Below are positions 17,725 to 26,588 of a DNA stretch of 64,000 nt, one piece after another (position 1 is the first letter of the stretch; each line of letters begins with the position of its first letter). Made by a program: the position numbers and the translations under genes. Below the pieces are notes generated by a model. That model did no database searches. It saw only the letters and a list, made by a program, of their open reading frames with translations, and was not told the origin of the DNA. Origin of the DNA: Cyanobium sp. FGCU52 (GTDB lineage: Bacteria > Cyanobacteriota > Cyanobacteriia > PCC-6307 > Cyanobiaceae); assembly GCA_024958715.1 (NCBI GenBank), contig JANWUS010000041.1:1-64000 (forward strand), written 5' to 3'.

Positions 17725-19605
17725 GTGGCTTGCGGTCCAGATTGGTTGATTGCAACGGAATCCTCTCTGGTGCCTGCCCGATCGATCGATACCGAGGCGG
17801 ACCTGCGGGACCAGCTCGAGCACATCCTGGCCGCGATGCTGCGCATCGAGCAGGAGGAGCAGGGCACCCTGGCCGCCGTCGACCCCCGTTACCGCGCCAG
17901 TGCCCGCAACCTGCTCCACTTCATCGCCTTTCATCGCCACCGGCATCCGGGGCTGGAGCTGGCCCTCCGCCAGCGGGGCCTCAGCACCCTGGCGGGATGT
18001 GATCCCCACCTCCTGCACACCCTCCATGCGGTCCTGAGCTGGCTGAGACCCGGCCTCTCCTGCCCCTCCTCCCCGTCCGGACCCGACCGGCAGCAGGGGG
18101 AGCGGCTGCTGCAGGTCCACTGCGACCTGCTCTTCGGACTCGGCGACGGCCAGGGAGGCAGCTCGATCATGGTCACGCTACCGGCAGCGGCGGCCCATCA
18201 GAGCGGGCTGATCCGCGACCTGGTGCAGGCAGGCATGGGCCTTGCCCGCATCAACTGCGCCCACGACGACCAAGGCACCTGGCGCGCCCTGGTGTCGGGG
18301 GTGCGGGAGGCATGTGCCGTAACCGGACGGCAGTGCCGCATCGCCATCGATCTGGCCGGACCCAAGCTCCGCACCTGCGGGCTGCCCGCCCTGGAGGGCG
18401 TGATCGACGGACGCCCCCAGCGGGATCGGCTGGGTCGCTTGATCCGCCCCTTCCGTCTGCTGGCCACGGGCGTTGCCGCCGCTCCAGACAATCTGCCGGC
18501 CGATGTCGTGGTGCTTCCCGTGCAGGGGGACGGGCTCGAGGGGCTGCAGCGGGGCGACCGACTGCGGGGCCGGGATGCCTCGGGACGCTGGCGGGAGCTG
18601 GTGGTGCTCGACGTGGCGGCCGAAGGGATCGGCATGAGCTGCAACCAGCGCTGCCGCTTCATCCGCGGTCTGCGCTTCCAGCAGGAGGGCGGCCGCGCCT
18701 GGCTGGAAGTCGCCGAACTGCCCGCGGCCCCCGGAGAACTGCTGCTGCGGCAGGGCGATGAGCTGCGGCTCACCGCCACCCCCACGGGGGAGCCCGACGC
18801 CGTGGCCTGCAGCCTGCCCGAGGTGTTCGCCTGCCTGAGCGCGGGGGAGCGTGTGCTCTTCGACGATGGCCGGATCGAGGCTGTGATCCACAGCGTTGCA
18901 CCCGCGGAACTGGGCCTCACGATCACCCATGCCCGCCCCCGCGGCAGCCGGCTGCGCAACGACAAGGGCATCAACTTCCCGGACAGCACGCTCACCGTGC
19001 CGGCGCTCACGGCGAAGGATCTGCACGATCTGGCCTTCGCCACCCAGCACGCCGACCTGCTGAGCTATTCCTTCGTCAACAGCCCCGCCGACATTGAGGC
19101 CCTGCAGCTGGCCCTGCAGCAGGCGGGCCGGGAGGATCTGCCGGTGGTGCTCAAGATCGAGACCCGGCGCGCCTTTCTGGATCTGCCGCGGCTGCTGCTG
19201 GCGGCGATGCGGCGACCGGCACCCGTGGGCGTGATGATCGCCCGGGGCGATCTGGCGATCGAATGCGGCTGGGAGAACCTGGCAGAGATCCAGGAGGAGA
19301 TCCTGCGCATCTGTGCCGCGGCCCATGTGCCCTGCATCTGGGCCACCCAGGTGCTGGAGGCGATGGCCCGCACCGGCATGCCCACCCGGGCCGAGATCAC
19401 CGATGCGGCGATGGGGGCCCGGGCCGAGGTGGTGATGCTCAACAAGGGGCCGAACATCACGGCAACCGTGCGCACCCTGCGGGAGATCGTGGGCCGGATG
19501 CGCAGCGGCCATCCCGGTGGCTTCCAGGCTCAGGATCCCCTGCTCTCCTGTCTGTCCTTCCGCAGCAACTGCGGGGCCGTGGAGGAAGCGTCCCTCGTTC
19601 CTTAA
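17725..19605 (+). CDS. Atypical pyruvate kinase-like protein
   Basis: The 626-codon frame contains pyruvate kinase barrel motifs: IMVTLPAAAAHQ and RINCAHDD (parallel to the usual T(I/L)GP and R(L/M)NFSH), AIDLAGPKLRT, DKGINFPDSTL, SFVNSPADIEAL, LKIETRRAF, MIARGDLAIECGW and IWATQVLEAMARTGMPTRAEITDAAM. The B-domain region is enlarged, about 145 residues of unknown sequence precede the barrel, and the C-terminal allosteric domain is missing. This matches the long pyruvate-kinase-like variants found in some bacteria; activity is not certain. Possible starts are GTG 17725, TTG 17746 and GTG 17770; none has a clear ribosome binding site. Confidence 0.85.
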   Translation: MACGPDWLIATESSLVPARSIDTEADLRDQLEHILAAMLRIEQEEQGTLAAVDPRYRASARNLLHFIAFHRHRHPGLELALRQRGLSTLAGCDPHLLHTLHAVLSWLRPGLSCPSSPSGPDRQQGERLLQVHCDLLFGLGDGQGGSSIMVTLPAAAAHQSGLIRDLVQAGMGLARINCAHDDQGTWRALVSGVREACAVTGRQCRIAIDLAGPKLRTCGLPALEGVIDGRPQRDRLGRLIRPFRLLATGVAAAPDNLPADVVVLPVQGDGLEGLQRGDRLRGRDASGRWRELVVLDVAAEGIGMSCNQRCRFIRGLRFQQEGGRAWLEVAELPAAPGELLLRQGDELRLTATPTGEPDAVACSLPEVFACLSAGERVLFDDGRIEAVIHSVAPAELGLTITHARPRGSRLRNDKGINFPDSTLTVPALTAKDLHDLAFATQHADLLSYSFVNSPADIEALQLALQQAGREDLPVVLKIETRRAFLDLPRLLLAAMRRPAPVGVMIARGDLAIECGWENLAEIQEEILRICAAAHVPCIWATQVLEAMARTGMPTRAEITDAAMGARAEVVMLNKGPNITATVRTLREIVGRMRSGHPGGFQAQDPLLSCLSFRSNCGAVEEASLVP

Positions 19606-19656
19606 CCCAACGATGGGGTGGGCTTGGAATCATGAGGGTCGGATTCTTCCTGCCCC

Positions 19657-20700
19657 ATGACCCTCCAGGCCCTGCTGGTTCGCTTCGCCGGTGCCAGCCT
19701 CCTGGCCTCGCAGGTGGCCATGCCCGCCCGCCCCTCCCTGGCCAGCGGCCCAGGCGAGCAGCAGGGGATCAGGGTGGGTGGCTCCAGCACCGTGTTCCCG
19801 ATCCTGCAGGAGTCAATCCGCCGTTACCGGAACGAGGGCCGACAGGGCAGCATCCGGCTCACGGAAAGCGGCACCACCGACGGCTTCCGTCAGTTCTGCC
19901 AGGGAAAACTCGCCATTGCCAATGCCTCGCGTCCGATCAGCAGCAGTGAGCTGAAGGCCTGCGCCCGCAACGGCGTCACCTTCATCGAACTGCCCATCGC
20001 CTTCGATGCCCTCACCGTGGTGGTGAACCGCAGCAACGACTGGGCGAAGCTGATCACCATCAAGGAGCTCGCCAGGCTGTGGGGCAAGGAGGCCCAGGGC
20101 CGCATCGACCGCTGGCAGCAGGTCAACATCGACTGGCCGAACCAGCCGATCAAGCTCTGCGGTCCGGGCGCTGACTCGGGCACCTTCGAGTATTTCAACA
20201 AGGCCATCAATGGCAGCCCTGCCAATGCGCGCAGGGATTTCACCGCCAGCGAAGATGACAACGTGATCGCGCGCTGCGTCATGGAGAACCCCCGCGCGCT
20301 CGGCTACTTCGGCTATGCGTACTACAGGGCCAATGCCAGCCGTCTGCGGCCCCTCACGATCGTGGGCCCGAAGGGGCCTGTGGCGCCCTCTGCGGAAGCT
20401 GTGCAGAGCGGGCGCTACGTGCCCCTCTCGCGGCTGCTGTTCCTCTACGTGAACGACCGGGATCTGCGCCAGAGGAGCGATGTGCGCAGCTTCATCACCC
20501 ATACCGTCAGGAATGGTCTGCAACTGGTGGCCAAGGCGGGCTACATCCCGCTGTCGGCGAGCACGTACCGCGTCGTGGAATCCAAGCTCTACCGGCACAT
20601 CCTGGGCACCTCCTTCGGCGGAGACCTGCCCGTGGGACTGCCGGTGGGTGAGGCTCTGCGCCGCAGCATCGACCAGACGCGCAAGCCTCAGTTCCGCTGA
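19657..20700 (+). CDS. PstS/SphX-type phosphate-binding protein
   Basis: The 347-residue protein has a signal peptide (LLVRFAGASLLASQVAMPARPSLA, described as residues ~6-29, no lipobox cysteine) followed by the phosphate-binding pattern: VGGSSTVFPILQESIRRY, RLTESGTTDGFRQFC, IANASRPI, FDALTVVVN and the CGPGADSGTFEYFN motif. It is a periplasmic solute-binding protein for phosphate. The sequence looks like the cyanobacterial SphX/PstS group, whose genes are usually induced by phosphate starvation; no pstCAB genes are next to it, and no clear Pho box was recognised in the 51 bases upstream. Confidence 0.92.
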   Translation: MTLQALLVRFAGASLLASQVAMPARPSLASGPGEQQGIRVGGSSTVFPILQESIRRYRNEGRQGSIRLTESGTTDGFRQFCQGKLAIANASRPISSSELKACARNGVTFIELPIAFDALTVVVNRSNDWAKLITIKELARLWGKEAQGRIDRWQQVNIDWPNQPIKLCGPGADSGTFEYFNKAINGSPANARRDFTASEDDNVIARCVMENPRALGYFGYAYYRANASRLRPLTIVGPKGPVAPSAEAVQSGRYVPLSRLLFLYVNDRDLRQRSDVRSFITHTVRNGLQLVAKAGYIPLSASTYRVVESKLYRHILGTSFGGDLPVGLPVGEALRRSIDQTRKPQFR

Positions 20701-20724
20701 GCCCTCGCCCCCGCGTCGCTCGGC

Positions 20725-21207
20725 TCAGCCCGGCAGCCAGGCGAAGCGGCTGCGCAGAATCCCCAGCAGCCCGCCGTGCCGGGCCAGCTCCTCCTCGCCC
20801 GCCCACTCCGCTTCCTCGATCTCGCTCTCGGGCAGGCCCACCGCATCCACCACGCGCCGGTAGGCCACCTTCTCGCGGGTGTTGATGCCCGACTCCTCGC
20901 CCAGGCGGCCGCCCACCCGGATCATCATGTAGGCGAGCTTCACCACCAGCTGCCGATCGTCCTGGCCGCTGAGCCGGGGCAGCAGCGTCTCAAGGGCCTC
21001 CAGCGGCTCGGGTGTGGCCGCCAGAACCTCCGCCGCCACCGCCAGCGAGCCGTCGCTCTCCCCCGCGCCGATCACGTAGCGCTCCACCAGGCGATCCAGC
21101 AGTGCCTTCTCCTCCGGCGAGAACTCCCCGTCGGCCCAGGCCACGCAGCACAGGATCCGCAGGAGATCAAGGTCGTCGGCCGCCGGGTGATCGCTGGGGG
21201 AGGCCAT
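20725..21207 (-). CDS. TerB family (DUF533-like) protein
   Basis: The 160-residue helical protein has the TerB pattern: LRILCCVAWADGEFSPEEKALLDRLVERY near the N-terminus, with the acidic DGEFSPEE metal-binding-type loop. TerB domains bind metal ions and occur in tellurite resistance and stress proteins; role here unknown. It is 13 bases upstream of the CHASE4-GGDEF-EAL gene end on the same strand, so it lies downstream in that transcript. Confidence 0.83.
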   Translation of the reverse strand: MASPSDHPAADDLDLLRILCCVAWADGEFSPEEKALLDRLVERYVIGAGESDGSLAVAAEVLAATPEPLEALETLLPRLSGQDDRQLVVKLAYMMIRVGGRLGEESGINTREKVAYRRVVDAVGLPESEIEEAEWAGEEELARHGGLLGILRSRFAWLPG

Positions 21208-21220
21208 GGGCGGGAACCGT

Positions 21221-23611
21221 TCAGGGAGGCGAGCCCATTGTGCTCGGCAGCAACGCCAGCTCCTCCAGCAGCGCCGCGGCGGTTTTCGGGCGGGAGAAGT
21301 AGAAGCCCTGGAACCGCCGGATCCCCAGGGCCTGCAGCAGCTCCACGCTGCGGAGGGTCTCCACGCCCTCGGCCACGATGTCGATGTTCATGCGGGGATT
21401 CAACCCGGCGATCAGGCTCACGATCTGATGGGCGTAGGGGTCGCACTCCATCGCCCGCACGAACGACTGGTCGATCTTCACCGTGTCGGGCTTGAGGCTG
21501 TTGAGCAGGTTCAGCGACGAATAGCCGGTGCCGAAATCGTCGAGGGCCAGTTTCATGCCCAGACTCCGGATCAGGGTCAGGTTGGTCCGCACGGTGGCGG
21601 TGGGTTCGAGCACGGACCGTTCCGTCAGCTCGATCGTGACCCGGTCCGCCGCGACGCCGGCCTCCGCCAGCCAGGGCTCCAGCCGCTCGCCAAGCGCCGG
21701 ATCGCTCAGGGTGGAAGGGGCCAGGTTCAGGGCCAGGCTGAGCTTCGGTGCGGACTGCATCAGCACCGCGAAGCTGGCCAGCGACCGGCGGATCAGGGCT
21801 TCCCCCACCGCCATCGCCTGCCGGTGTCGCTCCGCCAGAGCCAGGAACGTCTCCGGATCGATTGGTCCGCGCTCCGGATGGTGCCAGCGGGCCAGCGCCT
21901 CCACGCTGTGGATCACGCCCTCGCCATCCACCACCGGCTGGAACTGCACGGCCAGGGCGTCGCCGCGCACCGCCTGCATCAGTTCGCCGTAGAGGGCGTA
22001 GGTGTCGAGATCGGTCTCCCCTTCGCCGGTGTCGATGATCGCCACCCGGCCATGGCGGGCCTGCTTGGCGCGGTACATGGCCAGGTCCGAGCGGCGCATG
22101 GCGCTCTCCACGCTGGCGTCGTCGGGGTCGACCAGGGCGGCGCCGATGCTCAGGCCGATCTCCAGGCGGTGGCCCTCCACCTCCGCCGTCACCGCCGTGC
22201 CGAAGCCGTTGCTGATCCGCAGCGCCAGGCTCTCGCAGGCCCCCAGCAGGGCCTCACGGCTCTGGTCGGTACCCTCGGACAGATCCATCAGCACCGCGAA
22301 CTCATCGCCGCCGTAGCGGGCGAGGAAGTCGCAGGGGCGGATCAGCTGGGCGAGGCGCTGGGCCACCAGCACCAGGGCCCCATCCCCCACGCTGTGGCCA
22401 TAGGTGTCGTTGATGTCCTTGAACTTGTCGATGTCCACGAACAGGATCCCGAAGGGCTGACCCGATTGGCGGTGCCGCTCCGCCTCCAGTTCCAGCCGCT
22501 CCACGAAGAAGCGCCGGTTGGGCAGCTTGGTGAGGGTGTCGAGCAGGGCCAGGGAGCGGGCCCGCTCGAGGAAGTGCTGGAAGCGGTTCGCCAGCAGCTC
22601 CAGCTTGATCTCCATGTCGGCATCCGCCGGGGGTAGGGCGCCCGATTCCTCGGGGCGGATCAGGCGTGCCATCACCTCCTGGTCGTTGCCCGTTTCGCGG
22701 AAGCCCATCCCGAGCTGCGCCAGCAGCTGGTCGAGCTCGTGGCTGGCGCGGCGGATGCGTCGATTGCTGCGCCGCTCGAGCTGCCGCTGGCGGAGCAGCT
22801 GGCGGCGGCGTTCCAGCAGCAGCTGCATCCGCACGGCCCAGAGCAGCAGGGCGAAGCCGAGGATCCAGAGCAGGTCGTTGAGGACCATGGGAACCAGCTC
22901 AGGCAGCAGCGGCGGGCGCCGGAGGGCCAACGCCTGTCCCTGAGGGCCATGGATCGGCGGCTTGATCTGCAGGGGCTCGAGAGGCGCGGACCGGAGGTCC
23001 TCGGCAGGCAGCCAGACCAGCTGCCGTGACAGAAGCTGGAGCTGACGGTTGATCGCCGGACCGAAGGCCTCCTGCTGCAGCCGCTCGAAGTAGACCAGGC
23101 TGCCCCGTGGCTGGAGCCGCCGGGCAGCGTCGTGAATCCCGGTGAGCACTCCGAAGTACAGAGTCCCATCGCCGGTGCGGCAGGCAAGGCGAACGGTGCG
23201 CCGGCTGTTGATGAGGCGGTTGAGGTTGCTGCGGGCGCATTCGATCAGCGGCCGCGAGCGGGGATCGTCAAGACCCCGCAGTCCGTAGCTCAGCCGTGGT
23301 AAGCCACCGGGCTCCAGCAGGCCAAGCACCGCCACCCCCCTGAACAGTGCGGCCGTGTCGAGGTTCTCCGCCACGAAGTCCGGCCGGAGACCGCCCATGA
23401 AGTCGTAGATCTCATCCCAGTTCGCCCAGTCCAGGGCGATGCGCTCCATCGCGGACAGCTGGACTCCCACGATGGCCAGGGACTCCCGACGTTCGCCCTC
23501 GTGACGGGCGCGGATCGTTTCCAGCCGGCGTGCTGCGTCGAGTCCCACCAGGGCTGCCAGCGAGAGGACCAGCGCGATCGCCGTGGGGACCATCGCCCGC
23601 GCTGAAGGCAT
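21221..23611 (-). CDS. Membrane CHASE4-GGDEF-EAL c-di-GMP protein
   Basis: The 796-residue protein has a TM helix at ~9-26, a CHASE4-type extracytoplasmic sensor (~45-235, with LDWANWDEIYDFMGG), a second TM (~248-270), a coiled-coil, a GGDEF domain with RYGGDEFAVL and an EAL domain with VEALARWHHP, IELTERSV, DDFGTGYSSLN and VKIDQSFV. Both catalytic motifs look intact, so it may be bifunctional; the sensor ligand is unknown. The ATG at 23609-23611 is chosen because a strong AAGGAGGAGAGG ribosome binding site lies just upstream; an ATG at 23725 overlaps the hisD stop (ATGA) and would add 38 Arg/Gly-rich residues. Confidence 0.93.
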   Translation of the reverse strand: MPSARAMVPTAIALVLSLAALVGLDAARRLETIRARHEGERRESLAIVGVQLSAMERIALDWANWDEIYDFMGGLRPDFVAENLDTAALFRGVAVLGLLEPGGLPRLSYGLRGLDDPRSRPLIECARSNLNRLINSRRTVRLACRTGDGTLYFGVLTGIHDAARRLQPRGSLVYFERLQQEAFGPAINRQLQLLSRQLVWLPAEDLRSAPLEPLQIKPPIHGPQGQALALRRPPLLPELVPMVLNDLLWILGFALLLWAVRMQLLLERRRQLLRQRQLERRSNRRIRRASHELDQLLAQLGMGFRETGNDQEVMARLIRPEESGALPPADADMEIKLELLANRFQHFLERARSLALLDTLTKLPNRRFFVERLELEAERHRQSGQPFGILFVDIDKFKDINDTYGHSVGDGALVLVAQRLAQLIRPCDFLARYGGDEFAVLMDLSEGTDQSREALLGACESLALRISNGFGTAVTAEVEGHRLEIGLSIGAALVDPDDASVESAMRRSDLAMYRAKQARHGRVAIIDTGEGETDLDTYALYGELMQAVRGDALAVQFQPVVDGEGVIHSVEALARWHHPERGPIDPETFLALAERHRQAMAVGEALIRRSLASFAVLMQSAPKLSLALNLAPSTLSDPALGERLEPWLAEAGVAADRVTIELTERSVLEPTATVRTNLTLIRSLGMKLALDDFGTGYSSLNLLNSLKPDTVKIDQSFVRAMECDPYAHQIVSLIAGLNPRMNIDIVAEGVETLRSVELLQALGIRRFQGFYFSRPKTAAALLEELALLPSTMGSPP

Positions 23612-23721
23612 CGCCCGCCTCTCCTCCTTCCACCAGGAGCGCAACACCAGTCCCAGGCCGGGTGGGCGCCGGCCTCGCCCGCCGCACCCGCGCCTCTGGT
23701 CGTGGCCGGTGGGGGCCGGCG

Positions 23722-25050
23722 TCATCCCTGCGCCAGCCGCCGTCGCACCGATTCGGCGTGGCTGTGCAGCCCCTCGCTCTCGGCCAGTTCGATCACCGCC
23801 TCGCCGGTGGCGGCCAGGGCCTGCTGGTTGAACGCGATCAGGCTGGTGTGGCGCAGGAACGTCTCCACGCACAGGGCGCCGGCGAAGCGGGCGGTGCCGC
23901 CGGTGGGCAGGGTGTGGTTCGGGCCCGCCAGGTAGTCGCCCACCGCCTCGGGCGTCCAGGGCCCCAGGAAGATGGCGCCGGCCTGGCGGATCCGATCCGC
24001 CAGGGGGCCGGGGTTCTCCACCAGCAGCTCCAGATGCTCGGGAGCGAAGCGATCGCTCAGGGCCGCCGCCTGCTCCAGGTCGTCCGTCACCACGATCAGA
24101 CCCCAGTCGTTGAGGGCCTGGCGGGTGATCGCGGCCCGGGGATGGTTGGCGAGCTGGGCCTCGATGGCGGCGGGCACCGCCGCCGCCAGTTCGCGGCTGG
24201 TGGTGATCAGGATCGCTGCCGCCAGCGGATCGTGCTCGGCCTGGGCCATCAGGTCGGCCGCCACCTGATCCGCCCGGGCGGTGTGGTCGGCGATCACCAG
24301 CACCTCGCTGGGCCCCGCCAGCGAATCGATGCCCACCCGGCCGTACACCGCCTTCTTGGCCAGCGTCACCCACAGGTTGCCCGGGCCGCTGATCACGTCG
24401 ACCCGGGGGATCGTTTCGGTGCCGAAGGCCAGGGCCGCCACCGCCTGGGCTCCGCCCACCCGGTACACCTCCTCCACCCCGGCCAGGTGGGCCGCCGCCA
24501 GCACGGTTTCATTGGGCTCGCCGCCCGCGCCGGGCGGGGTCACCATCACCACCCGCTCCACACCGGCCACGATCGCCGGCACCGCGTTCATCAGCACCGT
24601 GCTCGGGTAGGCGGCCCGGCCCCCAGGCACGTACAGCCCCGCGCGCTCCACGGGGCGCCAGCGCCGTCCGAGCCGCTCGCCATGGGGGCCCTCCACGCTC
24701 AGATCCTGGGGCCGCTGACGGCGGTGGAAATCGAGGATGCGCCCATGGGCCAGCTCCAGGGCCGCGCGCAGGCTGGCCGGCGTGGCCTCCCAGGCCTGCC
24801 GCAGCCGCTCCGCCGGCAGCCGCAGCGGCTCGGGCCGCACCCCGTCGAAGCGCTCGCTCAGATCGAGCAGGGCCCGGTCGCCGCCGCTGCGCACCTGCTC
24901 CAGAATGGCGGCCACCTTCTCCTCCTCCTGCCGCAGCCGGCCGTCACCGGTGCGATCGGCGATCGCCTGCAGCCGGGCCGCCGCCTCGGCGGCCTCATCC
25001 AGGCAGGGGATCGACAGGACCGAAGGGGGGGCCGGGCGGGAGGCGACCAA
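23722..25050 (-). CDS. hisD: Histidinol dehydrogenase
   Basis: The 442-residue protein carries the HisD motifs: [89 protein letters not shown] and [14 protein letters not shown]. It catalyses the last two steps of histidine synthesis (histidinol to histidine, NAD- and Zn-dependent). It is divergent from rpsT. The other his genes are not nearby. Confidence 0.97.
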   Translation of the reverse strand: MVASRPAPPSVLSIPCLDEAAEAAARLQAIADRTGDGRLRQEEEKVAAILEQVRSGGDRALLDLSERFDGVRPEPLRLPAERLRQAWEATPASLRAALELAHGRILDFHRRQRPQDLSVEGPHGERLGRRWRPVERAGLYVPGGRAAYPSTVLMNAVPAIVAGVERVVMVTPPGAGGEPNETVLAAAHLAGVEEVYRVGGAQAVAALAFGTETIPRVDVISGPGNLWVTLAKKAVYGRVGIDSLAGPSEVLVIADHTARADQVAADLMAQAEHDPLAAAILITTSRELAAAVPAAIEAQLANHPRAAITRQALNDWGLIVVTDDLEQAAALSDRFAPEHLELLVENPGPLADRIRQAGAIFLGPWTPEAVGDYLAGPNHTLPTGGTARFAGALCVETFLRHTSLIAFNQQALAATGEAVIELAESEGLHSHAESVRRRLAQG

Positions 25051-25073
25051 GGCGGAGAGGGGAACGGGCGTGA

Positions 25074-25460
<387 letters not shown>

Positions 25461-25509
25461 TCCCTCGGGCCACAATGGCGCCCACCCCCGGCCGGATCTC
25501 CGCCCCGTC

Positions 25510-26349
25510 ATGAGCGCTACCCTCTCCGCCGGTGAAACCGCCGTCCCCACCGGGCTGGCGGTTCCGCTGGTGGATTCCCATTGCCACATCGTCTTCCGCA
25601 ACTTCGACGACGATCTGGCCGAGGTGGCGCAGCGCTGGCGCGAAGCCGGTCTCGTCGCGCTGGTGCACGCCTGCGTCGAGCCCGCCGAGATCCCGGCGAT
25701 CCGGGCCCTGGCCGATCGCTTCCCCGAACTGCGCTATGCCGTGGGGGTGCATCCCCTCGACACGGGCCACTGGACAGGCGACACCGCGTCCGTGCTGCGG
25801 GAGGCAGCACGCGCCGACGAGCGGGTGGTGGCCATCGGCGAACTGGGCCTGGATCTGTTCCGGGTCAAGAACCTGGAGGAGCAGCTGGTCGTGCTGCGCC
25901 CCCAGCTCGACCTGGCGGTGGAGCTCGACCTGCCGGTGATCATCCACTGCCGCGATGCGGCCGAGCCGATGCTGGCCGAGCTGCGGGCGCGGCGCGAGCG
26001 CGGGGCCTGCCCCCGCGGGGTGATGCACTGCTGGGGCGGCACCCCCGAGGAGATGGAGGGTTTTCTCGATCTCGGCCTTTACATCAGCTTCAGCGGCACC
26101 GTCACCTTCCCCAAGGCCAGCGACACCCACGAATGCGCCCGCCGGGTTCCGGCGGATCGCTTCCTGGTGGAAACCGACTGCCCCTTCCTGGCCCCGGCGC
26201 CCCGCCGCGGCAAGCGCAACGAGCCGGCCTGGGTGGCGGCCGTGGCGGCCCGGGTGGCGGAACTGCGGGGCGAGAGCCTGGAGCAGGTGGCCCGTACCAG
26301 CACGGCGAACGCGGCGCGTCTGTTCGGGCTGACGCTTCACAATGTATGA
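25510..26349 (+). CDS. tatD: TatD family deoxyribonuclease
   Basis: The 279-residue protein has the TatD metal-site motifs in order: DSHCHI (~22-27), GVHPLDT, GELGLDLF (~112-119), IIHCRDA (~143-149), MHCWGG (~170-175) and ETDCPFLAP (~220-228). The fold is a TIM barrel with a divalent-metal nuclease site; members degrade DNA 3'-5' in repair or DNA turnover. It lies between rpsT and rpoB, a common cyanobacterial order. Confidence 0.95.
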   Translation: MSATLSAGETAVPTGLAVPLVDSHCHIVFRNFDDDLAEVAQRWREAGLVALVHACVEPAEIPAIRALADRFPELRYAVGVHPLDTGHWTGDTASVLREAARADERVVAIGELGLDLFRVKNLEEQLVVLRPQLDLAVELDLPVIIHCRDAAEPMLAELRARRERGACPRGVMHCWGGTPEEMEGFLDLGLYISFSGTVTFPKASDTHECARRVPADRFLVETDCPFLAPAPRRGKRNEPAWVAAVAARVAELRGESLEQVARTSTANAARLFGLTLHNV

Positions 26350-26417
26350 TGGTTCATTGGCCTGGAAGCGGAAGCGCTCCCCTTGTCCACCTCGGCACCG
26401 ACAGCACAGCTCGTCCC

Positions 26418-26451
26418 GCCGGCTCGTGAGCCGGCTGCCCGCCGGCGAGCC
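26418..26451 (+). promoter_or_regulatory. rpoB leader with perfect palindrome and alternative pairing
   Basis: GCCGGCTCGTGAGCCGGC (26418-26435) is an 18-base perfect palindrome with a minimal loop. GGCTCG inside it (26421-26426) can also pair with CGAGCC at 26446-26451, so two exclusive hairpins are possible in the 239-base leader between tatD and rpoB. It may act in rpoB autogenous control or as a processing site; no T-run follows. Function is inferred only from shape. Confidence 0.4.
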
Positions 26452-26588
26452 CGATAGGCGCGCGGCCGGATTCGCCTCCCTGCTCGCAGGGGGCGGCGTC
26501 CGGTCGCTGCGCCTCTTGGCGTGTGCCCACCCTCCCCCAGGCCCGGCTCCGGCCATTTCCGTTCCTTCCGTTCCTGCAGGTTCACCGC

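Noticed and set aside
23612-23725. Earlier start for the CHASE4-GGDEF-EAL gene overlapping hisD (ATGA)
   Set aside because: The Shine-Dalgarno AAGGAGGAGAGG directly before 23611 and the Arg/Gly-rich extension favour the later start, though coupling cannot be excluded.
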